A DNA stretch of 64,000 nt from Hemibagrus wyckioides (lineage: Eukaryota > Chordata > Actinopteri > Siluriformes > Bagridae). The DNA lies in the NCBI RefSeq assembly GCF_019097595.1, contig NC_080735.1, positions 17,094,417-17,158,416 of the forward strand, written 5' to 3'. A program made the position numbers and the translations under genes. Positions 1-10,677 of this stretch are shown in pieces. A model generated the notes under the pieces. It saw only the letters and a program-made list of their open reading frames with translations, had not been told where the DNA came from and did not search any database. Each line of letters starts with the position of its first letter. The first letter of the stretch is position 1.

Positions 1-237
1 ACATCATCACAACCAAACAACATCATCACAACCAAACATCACAACCAAACAACATCACAACCAAACATCATCACAACCAAACATCATCATCACAACCAAA
101 CATCATCACAACCAAACATCATCACAACCAAACATCACAACCAAACATCACAACCAAACATTATCACAACCAAACAACATCATCACAACAAAATATCAAC
201 GTCATCACAACAAAACAACAATGTTATCACAACACGT

Positions 238-238
<1 letters not shown>
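1..238. repeat. Minisatellite, unit about 16 bp (ACATCATCACAACCAA)
   Basis: Tandem copies of a CATCATCACAACCAAA-type unit run from the window edge. They differ mainly in the number of CAT triplets, and they decay into ACAACAAAAC variants near 190-235. The array is cut by the window start, so its full length is unknown. No coding frame is implied. Confidence 0.9.

Positions 239-240
<2 letters not shown>

Positions 241-270
<30 letters not shown>
241..270. repeat. (CT)n microsatellite
   Basis: About 14 uninterrupted CT dinucleotides directly follow the CAT-rich minisatellite. The next 150 bases (271-423) look unique and show no recognisable gene. Confidence 0.95.
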
Positions 271-271
<1 letters not shown>

Positions 272-423
272 CTTATGAATTGAGCTGTCTCCTTGTCATG
301 TTTCATGTTTTTTAATTTCCAGATGTTTTCCTCTACTAACTGCTGTCTGATCAGAGGCCTTTGCTTCACAGTGCACTCTCACGACGTTATTCTGATGAAA
401 CAGATGATGTTGGGAAACAGAAA

Positions 424-3110
424 GAGTATAATATAGAGTACAATATGGAGTATAATATAGAATGTAATATGGAGTACAATATAGAGTATAACATAGAGTG
501 TAATAAAGAGTATATATAGAATATAATATAGAGTATATACAGAATATAGAGTAAAATATAGAGTGTAATATAGAGTATAATATAGAGTAAAATAAAGAGT
601 GTAATATAGAGTAAAATAAAGAGTGTAATAAAGAGTATAATATAGAGTGTAATATAGAGTATAATATAGAGTAAAATAAAGAGTGTAATAAAGAGCATAA
701 TATAGAGTGTAATATAGAGTGTAATATAGAGTAAAATAAAGAGTGTAATAAAGAGTATAATAAAGAGCATAATATAGAGTATAATATAGAGTAAAATAAA
801 GAGTGTAATACAGAGTAAAATAAAGAGCATAATATAGAGTATAATATAGAGTGTAATAAAGAGTATAATATAGAGTATAATATAGAGTAAAATAAAGAGT
901 GTAATACAGAGTATAATAAAGAGCATAATATAGAGTGTAATAAAGAGTATAATATAGAGTGTAATATAGAGCATAATATAGAGTATAATAAAGAGTATAA
1001 TATAGAGTATAATATAGAGTAAAATAAAGAGTATAATATAGAGTGTAATATAGAGCATAATATAGAGTATAATAAAGAGTGTAATAAAGAGTATAATATA
1101 GAGTGTAATATAGAGCATAATAAAGAGTGTAATAAAGAGTATAATATAGAGTATAATAAAGAGTGTAATAAAGAGTATAATATAGAATATAATAGAGTAT
1201 AATAAAGAGTGTAATAAAGAGTATAATATAGAGTATAATAAAGAGTGTAATATAGAGTATAACATAGAACATAATATAGAGTGTAATATAGAACATAATA
1301 TAGAGTGTAATATAGAGTATAATATAGAGTGTAATATAGAGTGTAATATAGAATATAATATAGAGTGTAATATAGAATATAATATAGAATATAATATAGA
1401 GTGTAATATAGAATATAATATAGAGTGTAATATAGAGTATAATATAGAATATAACATAGAGTGTAATATAGAGTGTAATATAGAATATAACATAGAGTGT
1501 AATATAGAGTGTAATATAGAATATAATATAGAGTATAATATAGAATATAATATAGAGTGTAATATAGAGTGTAATATAGAATATAATATAGAGTGTAATA
1601 TAGAGTGTAATATAGAGTGTAATATAGAATATAATATAGAGTGTAATATAGAGTGTAATATAGAATATAATATAGAGTGTAATATAGAGTGTAATATAGA
1701 ATATAATATAGAGTGTAATATAGAGTGTAATATAGAATATAATATAGAGTGTAATATAGAATATAATATAGAGTGTAATATAGAATATAATATAGAGTGT
1801 AATATAGAATATAATATAGAATATAATATAGAGTGTAATATAGAATATAATATAGAGTGTAATATAGAGTGTAATATAGAGTGTAATATAGAATATAATA
1901 TAGAGTGTAATATAGAATGTAATATAGAATATAATATAGAGTGTAATATAGAGTATAATATAGAGTGTAATATAGAATATAATATAGAGTGTAATATAGA
2001 ATATAACATAGAGTGTAATATAGAATATAATATAGAGTGTAATATAGAGTGTAATATAGAATATAATATAGAGTGTAATATAGAGTATAATATAGAGTGT
2101 AATATAGAATATAATATAGAGTGTAATATAGAATATAATATAGAGTGTAATATAGAATGTAATATAGAATATAATATAGAGTGTAATATAGAGTATAATA
2201 TAGAGTGTAATATAGAATATAATATAGAGTGTAATATAGAATATAACATAGAGTGTAATATAGAATATAATATAGAGTGTAATATAGAGTGTAATATAGA
2301 ATATAATATAGAGTGTAATATAGAATATAACATAGAGTGTAATATAGAATATAACATAGAGTGTAATATAGAATATAATATAGAGTGTAATATAGAATAT
2401 AATATAGAGTGTAATATAGAATGTAATATAGAATATAATATAGAGTGTAATATAGAGTATAATATAGAGTGTAATATAGAATATAATATAGAGTGTAATA
2501 TAGAATATAACATAGAGTGTAATATAGAATATAACATAGAGTGTAATATAGAGTGTAATATAGAATATAATATAGAATATAATATAGAGTGTAATATAGA
2601 ATATAATATAGAATATAATATAGAGTGTAATATAGAGTGTAATATAGAATATAATATAGAGTGTAATATAGAGTATAATATAGAATATAACATAGAGTGT
2701 AATATAGAATATAATATAGAGTGTAATATAGAGTGTAATATAGAATATAATATAGAGTGTAATATAGAGTGTAATATAGAATATAATATAGAGTGTAATA
2801 TAGAGTGTAATATAGAATATAATATAGAGTGTAATATAGAATATAATATAGAGTGTAATATAGAGTATAATATAGAGTGTAATATAGAATATAATATAGA
2901 GTGTAATATAGAATGTAATATAGAATATAATATAGAGTGTAATATAGAGTATAATATAGAGTGTAATATAGAATATAATATAGAGTGTAATATAGAATAT
3001 AATATAGAGTGTAATATAGAATATAATATAGTGTAATATAGAATATAATATAGAGTGTAATATAGAGTATAATATAGAGTGTAATATAGAATATAATATA
3101 GAGTATAATA
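424..3110. repeat. 2.7-kb 12-bp AT-rich minisatellite with higher-order structure
   Basis: The array is built from 12-bp units of the form GAGTGTAATATA, GAATATAATATA, GAGTATAATATA and GAGCATAATATA. The left third (about 580-1260) is enriched in an AATAAA variant; the rest is almost pure AATATA. Variant units recur in blocks: positions 1880-2093 match 2120-2333 at an exact 240-bp (20-unit) offset, and the rare GAATGT unit recurs at 1915, 2155, 2419 and 2911. Because 12 is a multiple of three and the minus-strand units contain no stop, the array gives open frames of 305 and 978 codons. They encode only four-residue repeats such as ILYS/ILHS and are not genes. Confidence 0.97.
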
Positions 3111-3178
3111 GTGTAAAGATTTAGAGCAACAGTGTGGATTGTTAATGCTTAACTGATCTGACACGATGTTGCTGTATG

Positions 3179-3263
3179 AAGATGATGATAATGATGATGA
3201 TAATGATGATGAAGATGATGATGATGATGATGATGATGAAGATGATGATGATGATGTTGATGT
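3179..3263. repeat. (GAT)n trinucleotide repeat with GAA and AAT interruptions
   Basis: About 85 bases of GATGATGAT with GAA, AAT and GTT interruptions. The flanks (3111-3178 and 3264-3409) are unique and have no recognised gene. Confidence 0.9.
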
Positions 3264-3409
3264 GTATTTAGAGGTTCTGTGACATGGACCTGACATGGAT
3301 CCTGTCACTGAGCCTCTGAACAAAACCCATCATCATATCTGCTCTGTTTCCTGCACATCTGTCTCACATAGAACTCACTGGGAATGTGAATAACATCTGC
3401 TTTCTGTTA

Positions 3410-3740
3410 ATTAAAGGGGCATTAAGTGAGATTCACCTTAGTTTTGCTCTCTCTCTATCTGTCTCTCTCTCTTATTTCTCTCACTCTCTCTCTATCTCTC
3501 TCTTTCCCCTCTCTCTCTCCTTTCACTCTCTCTGTCTGTCTGTCTGTCTGTCTCTTTCTCTCTCTTCTTTCACTCTCACTCTCTCTCTCTATCTCTCTCT
3601 CCCCCTCTCTCTCTCTCTCTTTTTCTCTCTCTCTCACTCTGTCTGTCTGTCTCTGTCTAAGTGCTTATAAAATGATTGACAGGCGCCGTATCCGAATACA
3701 AACCATCTATTAAAGAAATATCACCTACTGCACCTTTAAA
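3410..3740. mobile_element. MITE-like element with terminal inverted repeats and an internal CT/CTGT expansion
   Basis: The left end, TTAAAGGGGCATTAAGTGAG (3411-3430), is matched in inverted orientation by the right end, which reads TTAAAGGTGCAGTAGGTGAT on the minus strand (about 3720-3739). Over 23 bp about 19 positions agree. The body between 3448 and 3658 is nearly all CT with CTGT blocks. The ends resemble short non-autonomous hAT-type elements known from fish, but I see no clear 8-bp target duplication, so the superfamily is a guess. Short open frames here read only the CT repeat. Confidence 0.55.
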
Positions 3741-3824
3741 ATAACATTGCAAAAAAAATGCTATAAAACCTGTTTTCTTTCTAATTGTTAAATAATTGTG
3801 AGATTGTGAAGCCTTATGAACAGT

Positions 3825-3964
3825 GCACACACACACACACACACACACTGTACTCCACAGCTCTCTGCTGCTTCAAGATGGTGCCACGTCACAAGCTTAC
3901 TTGGCCCGGTGTCAGAGAATACGAATGAAAAGACAGAATGAGAGAGTGTGTGTGTGTATGTGTG

Positions 3965-3999
<35 letters not shown>

Positions 4000-4156
4000 C
4001 AGCCCATTAGGGAAGAACGCTTCCATCAATTTCTAAAAGACAAAAGGCCGAAAGCTGCGCGTCGGAAATGAAATCACGGCTCTGACAAATTCAACTAGGA
4101 GAAGAGACAGAGAGGGAAAGAAACACCTGGATCAACACACACACACACACACACAT
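3825..4156. repeat. Cluster of short microsatellites: (CA)n, (GT)n(GA)n, (CA)n
   Basis: (CA)12 lies near 3825-3849, a GT tract followed by (GA)15 at 3941-3998, and (CA)10 at 4136-4156. The unique DNA between them shows no gene. Confidence 0.9.
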
Positions 4157-4555
4157 CCTCTGTCATGTCAGATCATAGCTTCAGAAAGCTCTCATCCGCT
4201 TTCACACAGCGTTTCTTAACAAATTGAATTGTTTCATGTGAATTTGTCACAACTCATAACAAATCCGAGTAGAAGTGAGTGAGGGTTTATTACTCAGGGG
4301 CTGTGGCTTCTCTCGAACCGCTGGCCACGCTCACGGCTTCCTTTACTTCTCCATTCGATTACTGATTCAGATAAACATGCAGCTTCATTACGCAATTAAT
4401 ACAAAAAAACGACAATATCACCCCGGACAGCTGTATAAGGTTATTAATGAATTCTACTGTGACTCTAATGTCTGTTAGATTTGTTATCGTCAAGATCAAG
4501 AAAACAATCAGAAGGAGAGGAGACACAAAACAAACCAAGAAATAAATAAAGGATT
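4157..4555. other. Unique sequence, nothing recognised
   Basis: A 67-codon frame (4275-4478, plus strand) lies here. It has no recognisable domain, no good splice context and ordinary composition, so I do not call it a gene. Confidence 0.6.
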
Positions 4556-5334
4556 AGGGGAGAGGAGAGGAGAGGAGCAGAGAGGAGAGGAGAGGAGAGG
4601 AGAGGAGAGGAGAGAGGAGCAGAAAGGAGAGGAGAGGAGAGGAGAGGAGAGGAGAGGAGAGGAGGAGAGAGGAGCAGAAAGGAGAGGAGAGGAGAGGAGA
4701 GAGGAGCAGAAAGGAGAGGAGAGGAGAGGAGAGGAGGAGAGAGGAGCAGAGAGGAGAGGAGAGGAGAGGAGAGGAGAGGAGAGGAGAGGAGAGGAGAGAG
4801 GAGCAGAAAGGAGAGGAGAGGAGAGGAGAGGAGGAGAGAGGAGCAGAAAGGAGAGGAGAGGAGAGGAGAGGAGAGGAGAGGAGAGGAGAGGAGAGGAGAG
4901 GAGAGGAGAGGAGAGAGGAGCAGAAAGGAGAGGAGAGGAGAGGAGAGGAGGAGAGAGGAGCAGAAAGGAGAGGAGAGGAGAGGAGAGGAGAGAAGAGAGG
5001 AGCAGAAAGGAGAGGAGAGGAGAGGAGAGGAGAGAGGAGCAGAAAGGAGAGGAGAGGAGAGGAGAGGAGAGGAGAGGAGAGGAGAGGAGGAGAGAGGAGC
5101 AGAAAGGAGAGGAGAGGAGAGGAGAGGAGAGGAGAGGAGAGGAGAGGAAAGGAAAGGAAAGGAAAGGAAAGGAAAGGAAAGGAAAGGAAAGGGAAGGAAA
5201 GGAGGAGAGGAGAGGAGAGGAGAGGAGGAGAGAGGAGCAGAAAGGAGAGGAGAGGAGAGGAGAGGAGAGGAGAGGAGAGGAGAGGAGAGGAGAGGAAAGG
5301 AAAGGAAAGGAGAGGAGGGGAGGGGAGGGGAGGG
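4556..5334. repeat. Homopurine AGGAG pentamer array with GCAGAAAG-marked higher-order unit
   Basis: About 780 bases on the plus strand are almost only A and G, made of AGGAG pentamers. A variant block, GAGAGGAGCAGAAAG, recurs about every 30-70 bp (for example near 4613, 4672, 4702, 4798, 4915, 4957, 5033, 5093 and 5231). It marks an imperfect higher-order unit. A GGAAA sub-block occupies 5148-5195. The 291-codon minus-strand frame is a Ser/Leu/Pro repeat artefact. Confidence 0.97.
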
Positions 5335-5345
5335 CAGAGTCTCTG

Positions 5346-5380
<35 letters not shown>

Positions 5381-5384
5381 GTGC

Positions 5385-5416
<32 letters not shown>

Positions 5417-5421
5417 GTCTG
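5335..5421. repeat. CT/GTCT pyrimidine tract adjoining the purine array
   Basis: Plus-strand composition flips abruptly from purine-only to CTCT and CTGT repeats. The purine and pyrimidine blocks are thus back to back. Confidence 0.9.
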
Positions 5422-5497
5422 TAAATCACTCCAGATTCAGATTTCTCCCTGATGAGATGGCTGTGAGAGTAAATAGTTACAGCCAGACTGTTTCAGT

Positions 5498-5579
5498 GTG
5501 GTGTGTGTGTGTGTGTGTGTGCGCATGTGTGTGTGTGTGTGTTTGTGTGTGTGTATATGCGCGTATGTGTGTGTGTGTG
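5498..5579. repeat. (GT)n repeat with GCGC and TATA interruptions
   Basis: About 80 bases of alternating purine-pyrimidine GT sequence with short GC and TATATGCGCG interruptions; such sequence is prone to Z-DNA. Confidence 0.9.
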
Positions 5580-6735
5580 ATCATCACTCTCTCCAGCACG
5601 GCACCATCCTCTACACTTGTTTAACAGTTGCTCGGTGTCAGTGATCGGACTGCGCCTGCTGGAGCCGTACCGCTGAAAGCGTCTAATCTCAGGTCTGATT
5701 GTCGGTATTAAGCGGCTCGTCTATTACCGCTTGGTGGAAACCCAAAATATCTGCTAATGGCGCATATGCTTGAACACGCGCCTGAGTGCGAAAAATCAAC
5801 TAATGGTTCTTGGTGACAGATGCATTCCAGAGGGAAAGCAGAAAGAGCTTTTCAAATAGAGGAAATTACTCAATCCTGAATGTAAACACACACACATATG
5901 TATACACACACACACACACACACACCTGGCTGCTGAAAACCCACAGATATGTGTTAAAAAATACAAAAAAAACCCTAAGGCAGGACAGAAAGTGGTTAAA
6001 TATCCAGCAATCACGTGGGACAAATAAGCTACACGGACTTGATTTAACAGAAGAGTGTTGAGGGGACGCGGAAGCTAAATTCACTTCATATTCTCCCTGA
6101 TACGACTTGGCAACCTGTAATACCCCTGAGCAGGATAATACGGTTTGCATGCCTTCACTTCCCGCTAAGAAATCCAATATGCGCGTATCATGGTTACGAG
6201 CCTCAGTGAGCGCTTCCAGACACAATAACAGAAAAAAAAAGAAAAAAAAAACGAGTTGCTAGTAAGTTGCTAAACGTTAATACCGGATATTAGCATGGGT
6301 GGATAAACAAACCGGCGCGCTAATTCAGTAGTGATATCTTTACACGGCTACACGTTAGCTAGCAGCTAGCAAATCCCCGGCTAGACTTCTCCACACACTG
6401 CGTCAGTCTTAGCGCCACGTTCCGCTCCCTCGGCTACTTCTTCTTGGAACGATCCACGTTGCCGGGGCGGAGAGTCTAATTCCAGATAATTCCTCTGGCT
6501 TTTGCCAAAATTCTTCAGCAGAAACTCTTCAGGGAAGCAGCTATGACAAGTCCATTAAACACTGTTACATTCAGAAACAGCAGTTTCTTCATCCCGCCAT
6601 CACGAGCTCGCGGGACAGGAAAGCTAACATGCGCTCGGACATGCGTTCATCTCAGGGTTATGGTGTTCAGACACGGTGTGTGTCACGGGAACACTGAGGG
6701 GACACCAGTCCAAGACCAGTTCAACTCAGGACATC
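5580..6735. other. Unique intronic-type sequence with one (CA)n tract
   Basis: A CA tract at about 5885-5925 interrupts mostly unique DNA of moderate CpG content. Short frames on both strands read through the CA tract and have no recognisable domain. By position this lies within nfix intron 1. Confidence 0.6.
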
Positions 6736-6775
6736 ACACACACACACACACATACACACACACTAACACATACAC
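6736..6775. repeat. (CA)n, imperfect
   Basis: CA dinucleotides with ATAC and TAAC interruptions end about 13 bases before the large GTGT array begins. Confidence 0.9.
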
Positions 6776-6787
6776 CTGGGGAAGTTA

Positions 6788-9424
6788 TATAAATAAGTGT
6801 GTGAGTAAGTGTGTGAGTAAATAAGTGTGTGTAAGTGTGTAAATAAGTGTGTAAGTGTGTGAGTAAATAAGTGTGTGTGTAAGTGTGTAAATAAGTGTGT
6901 GTGTAAGTGTGTGAGTAAATAAGTGTGTGTGTAAGTGTGTAAATAAGTGTGTGAGTAAGTGTGTGAGTAAATAAGTGTGTGTGTAAGTGTGTGAGTAAAT
7001 AAGTGTGTGTGTGTGTGAGTAAATAAGTGTGTGTGTAAGTGTGTAAATAAGTGTGTGTAAGTGTGTAAATAAGTGTGTGTGTAAATAAGTGTGTGTGTAA
7101 GTGTGTGTGTAAATAAGTGTGTGTGTGTGTGTAAATAAGTGTGTGAGTAAGTGTGTGAGTAAATAAGTGTGTGTGTAAGTGTGTAAATAAGTGTGTGAGT
7201 AAGTGTGTGAGTAAAAAAGTGTGTGTAAGTGTGTAAATAAGTGTGTGTGTAAGTGTGTAAATAAGTGTGTAAGTGTGTGAGTAAATAAGTGTGTGTGTAA
7301 GTGTGTAAATAAGTGTGTGTGTAAGTGTGTGAGTAAATAAGTGTGTGTGTAAGTGTGTAAATAAGTGTGTGTGTAAGTGTGTAAATAAGTGTGTGTGTGA
7401 GTAAATAAGTGTGTGTGTAAGTGTGTAAATAAGTGTGTGTGTAAGTGTGTAAATAAGTGTGTAAGTGTGTGAGTAAATAAGTGTGTGTGTAAGTGTGTTA
7501 ATAAGTGTGTGAGTAAGTGTGTGAGTAAATAAGTGTGTGTGTAAGTGTGTAAATAAGTGTGTAAGTGTGTGAGTAAATAAGTGTGTGTGTAAGTGTGTAA
7601 ATAAGTGTGTGTGTAAGTGTGTGAGTAAATAAGTGTGTGTGTAAGTGTGTAAATAAGTGTGTGTAAGTGTGTAAATAAGTGTGTGTGTAAGTGTGTAAAT
7701 AAGTGTGTAAGTGTGTAAATAAGTGTGTGTGTAAATAAGTGTGTAAGTGTGTGAGTAAATAAGTGTGTGTGTAAGTGTGTTAATAAGTGTGTGAGTAAGT
7801 GTGTGAGTAAATAAGTGTGTGTGTAAGTGTGTAAATAAGTGTGTGTAAGTGTGTAAATAAGTGTGTGTGTAAATAAGTGTGTGTGTAAATAAGTGTGTGT
7901 GTAAATAAGTGTGTGTGTAAATAAGTGTGTGTGTAAATAAGTGTGTGAGTAAGTGTGTGAGTAAATAAGTGTGTGTGTAAGTGTGTTAATAAGTGTGTGA
8001 GTAAGTGTGTGAGTAAATAAGTGTGTAAATAAGTGTGTGTAAGTGTGTAAATAAGTGTGTAAGTGTGTGAGTAAATAAGTGTGTGTAAGTGTGTAAATAA
8101 GTGTGTGTGTAAGTGTGTGAGTAAATAAGTGTGTGTGTAAGTGTGTGAGTAAATAAGTGTGTGTGTAAGTGTGTAAATAAGTGTGTGAGTAAATAAGTGT
8201 GTGTGTAAGTGTGTAAATAAGTGTGTGAGTAAGTGTGTGAGTAAATAAGTGTGTGTGTGTGTGTAAATAAGTGTGTGAGTAAGTGTGTAAATAAGTGTGT
8301 GTGTAAGTGTGTGAGTAAATAAGTGTGTGTGTAAGTGTGTAAATAAGTGTGTGTGTAAGTGTGTAAATAAGTGTGTGTGTAAGTGTGTGAGTAAATAAGT
8401 GTGTGTGTAAGTGTGTAAATAAGTGTGTGTGTAAGTGTGTGAGTAAATAAGTGTGTGTGTAAGTGTGTAAATAAGTGTGTGTGTAAGTGTGTGAGTAAAT
8501 AAGTGTGTGTGTAAATAAGTGTGTGAGTAAGTGTGTGAGTAAATAAGTGTGTGTGTAAGTGTGTGAGTAAATAAGTGTGTGAGTAAGTGTGTGAGTAAAT
8601 AAGTGTGTGTGTAAATAAGTGTGTGAGTAAATAAGTGTGTGTAAGTGTGTAAATAAGTGTGTAAGTGTGTGAGTAAATAAGTGTGTGTGTAAGTGTGTGA
8701 GTAAATAAGTGTGTGAGTAAGTGTGTGAGTAAATAAGTGTGTGTGTAAATAAGTGTGTGTGTAAATAAGTGTGTGTAAATAAGTGTGTGAGTAAATAAGT
8801 GTGTGTGTAAATAAGTGTGTGAGTAAATAAGTGTGTGTAAGTGTGTAAATAAGTGTGTGTGTAAGTGTGTGAGTAAATAAGTGTGTGTGTAAGTGTGTAA
8901 ATAAGTGTGTGAGTAAATAAGTGTGTGTGTAAGTGTGTAAATAAGTGTGTGAGTAAGTGTGTGAGTAAATAAGTGTGTGTGTGTGTGTAAATAAGTGTGT
9001 GAGTAAGTGTGTGAGTAAATAAGTGTGTGTGTAAGTGTGTAAATAAGTGTGTGAGTAAATAAGTGTGTGTGTAAGTGTGTAAATAAGTGTGTGAGTAAGT
9101 GTGTGAGTAAATAAGTGTGTGTGTAAGTGTGTAAATAAGTGTGTGAGTAAATAAGTGTGTGTGTAAGTGTGTAAATAAGTGTGTGAGTAAATAAGTGTGT
9201 GTGTGTGTGTGTGTGTAAATAAGTGTGTGAGTAAGTGTGTGAGTAAATAAGTGTGTGTGTAAGTGTGTAAATAAGTGTGTGAGTAAGTGTGTGAGTAAAT
9301 AAGTGTGTGTGTAAGTGTGTAAATAAGTGTGTGAGTAAGTGTGTGAGTAAATAAGTGTGTGTGTAAGTGTGTAAATAAGTGTGTGAGTAAGTGTGTGAGT
9401 AAATAAGTGTGTGTGTAAGTGTGT
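6788..9424. repeat. 2.6-kb tetramer-quantised minisatellite (GTGT/GAGT/AAAT/AAGT)
   Basis: The whole array can be read as tetramers ending in T (AAGT, GTGT, GAGT, AAAT; rarely TAAT or AAAA). They combine into 12- and 16-bp units such as AAGTGTGTGAGT and AAGTGTGTAAAT. The plus strand is essentially free of C. The minus strand therefore has no G, and A is followed only by C or T, so TAA, TAG and TGA cannot form in any minus frame. This explains the 929- and 557-codon frames (THTL/YSHT repeats), which are not genes. The array runs directly into a retroelement-like tail at 9424. Confidence 0.97.
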
Positions 9425-9545
9425 AGGTGTCCTGAGATGCCCCAGTGACCCATCCAGGGTGTTTTCTCTCCTCACAGGATAAGCCCCGGTTCCGTCTTCA
9501 TGCCCCTGGGCAGTATAAACCAGCTCCTGAAGATGAATGAAAACT
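9424..9545 (+). mobile_element. 3' tail of an L2/SINE-like retroelement adjoining the GTGT array
   Basis: The sequence CCCATCCAGGGTGTTTTCTC, then a CCTGGGCAGTATAAACC stretch and a terminal GAAGATGAATGAA, follow the array. This is the same order of motifs as the better preserved tail at 27465-27577 (CCATTCAGGGTGTATTTTCC, then CAGGATAAAGCG, then GAATGAATGAA). Tails of this kind are common in fish non-LTR elements; the family name is from memory and uncertain. Confidence 0.6.
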
Positions 9546-10210
9546 GTACAGCTCTTTACACTGAATATCTTCAAGCTGATCTTCGCTCATCATACAGATA
9601 AAAAAAAAGTACTACAACAAGTCACTAATCACCCCAAAACTCACCACCAGGGTCTCACCATCCTGCAGGAATAAACCTGAAGCCTGAATTATGGAGCGAG
9701 TCTCATGTTTTATACATCCAGTCCCGAGTTTTTTCTTTTTTTTAACCCATGGTAATGCCTTCGACCTTTTCATTTATATCAGTTACACGTAGAAAATCCG
9801 GCGAGAGGAACATGATACGCCCGTGTGTTTGGTATTGTTTAGCACACACAGAATACACAGATGTAATCCTCTGCCCACGGCTCACAGAGTGTCTGATACT
9901 TCATCGTCCACCTCTCTGACCACAAACCTCCGAATCACTGAGTCTTTAAACTTGAAGATCTTGGGAAGGAGTGTTGCTTTCCTGAGCAGCTTCTTGTTCT
10001 TCTGCTGCTGTGACAGAAGACTTCTAGACTACCAAGATTACATTCTCTTCAAATGATCAGGTCTTCTGATAAAAAAAAAAAAAAAAGGTAGATCTAACAG
10101 GGCTAGTCGAAGTAATGTTAGAAAGTGGCTGGCTAGCAAGATTTGATCTATTATTGGATTAGTAGTATAATTGAATTAGTTGCAGTATAAATAAAATAAA
10201 TAAGTAAACA
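9546..10210. other. Unique sequence, nothing recognised
   Basis: The stretch holds short A-runs (for example 10071-10086) and mixed unique DNA. A 77-codon plus frame at 9823-10056 has no recognisable domain. Confidence 0.6.
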
Positions 10211-10215
10211 ATGGA

Positions 10216-10279
<64 letters not shown>

Positions 10280-10308
10280 GGAAAACAGAAGTAAGAAATG
10301 TTCAATAA

Positions 10309-10380
<72 letters not shown>

Positions 10381-10409
10381 GGAAAACAGAAGTAAGAAAT
10401 ATTCAATAA

Positions 10410-10469
<60 letters not shown>

Positions 10470-10498
10470 GGAAAACAGAAGTAAGAAATGTTCAATAA

Positions 10499-10550
<52 letters not shown>

Positions 10551-10575
10551 GGAAAACAGAAGTAAGAAATGTTGA

Positions 10576-10619
<44 letters not shown>

Positions 10620-10628
10620 AATGTTTAG

Positions 10629-10675
<47 letters not shown>

Positions 10676-10677
10676 AC
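10211..10677. repeat. (GAAA)n array with a recurring 33-bp non-GAAA insert
   Basis: GAAA tetramers are broken by a near-identical insert that begins GAGGAAAACAGAAGTAAG and ends AATAAAA. It starts at 10278, 10379, 10468 and 10549. Spacings fall 101, 89, 81 bp, in steps of four, so the insert is constant while the GAAA runs vary. Two degenerate boundaries follow near 10573 and 10621. The plus strand is purine-rich throughout. Confidence 0.96.

Noticed and set aside
1..238. CRISPR-like regular repeats
   Set aside because: Units are contiguous with no unique spacers; this is an ordinary minisatellite in a vertebrate genome. The same holds for the 30-bp array at 21484-22330.
387..3323. 978-codon minus-strand open frame
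   Set aside because: It reads the 12-bp repeat as ILYS/ILHS units. The period is a multiple of three and lacks stops, so openness needs no selection.
4554..5429. 291-codon minus frame rich in Ser, Leu and Pro
   Set aside because: It is a translation of the AGGAG array; other frames are equally open.
6785..9574. 929-codon minus-strand open frame of Thr/His/Leu repeats
   Set aside because: The minus strand of this array has no G and no AA, so no stop codon can occur in any frame.
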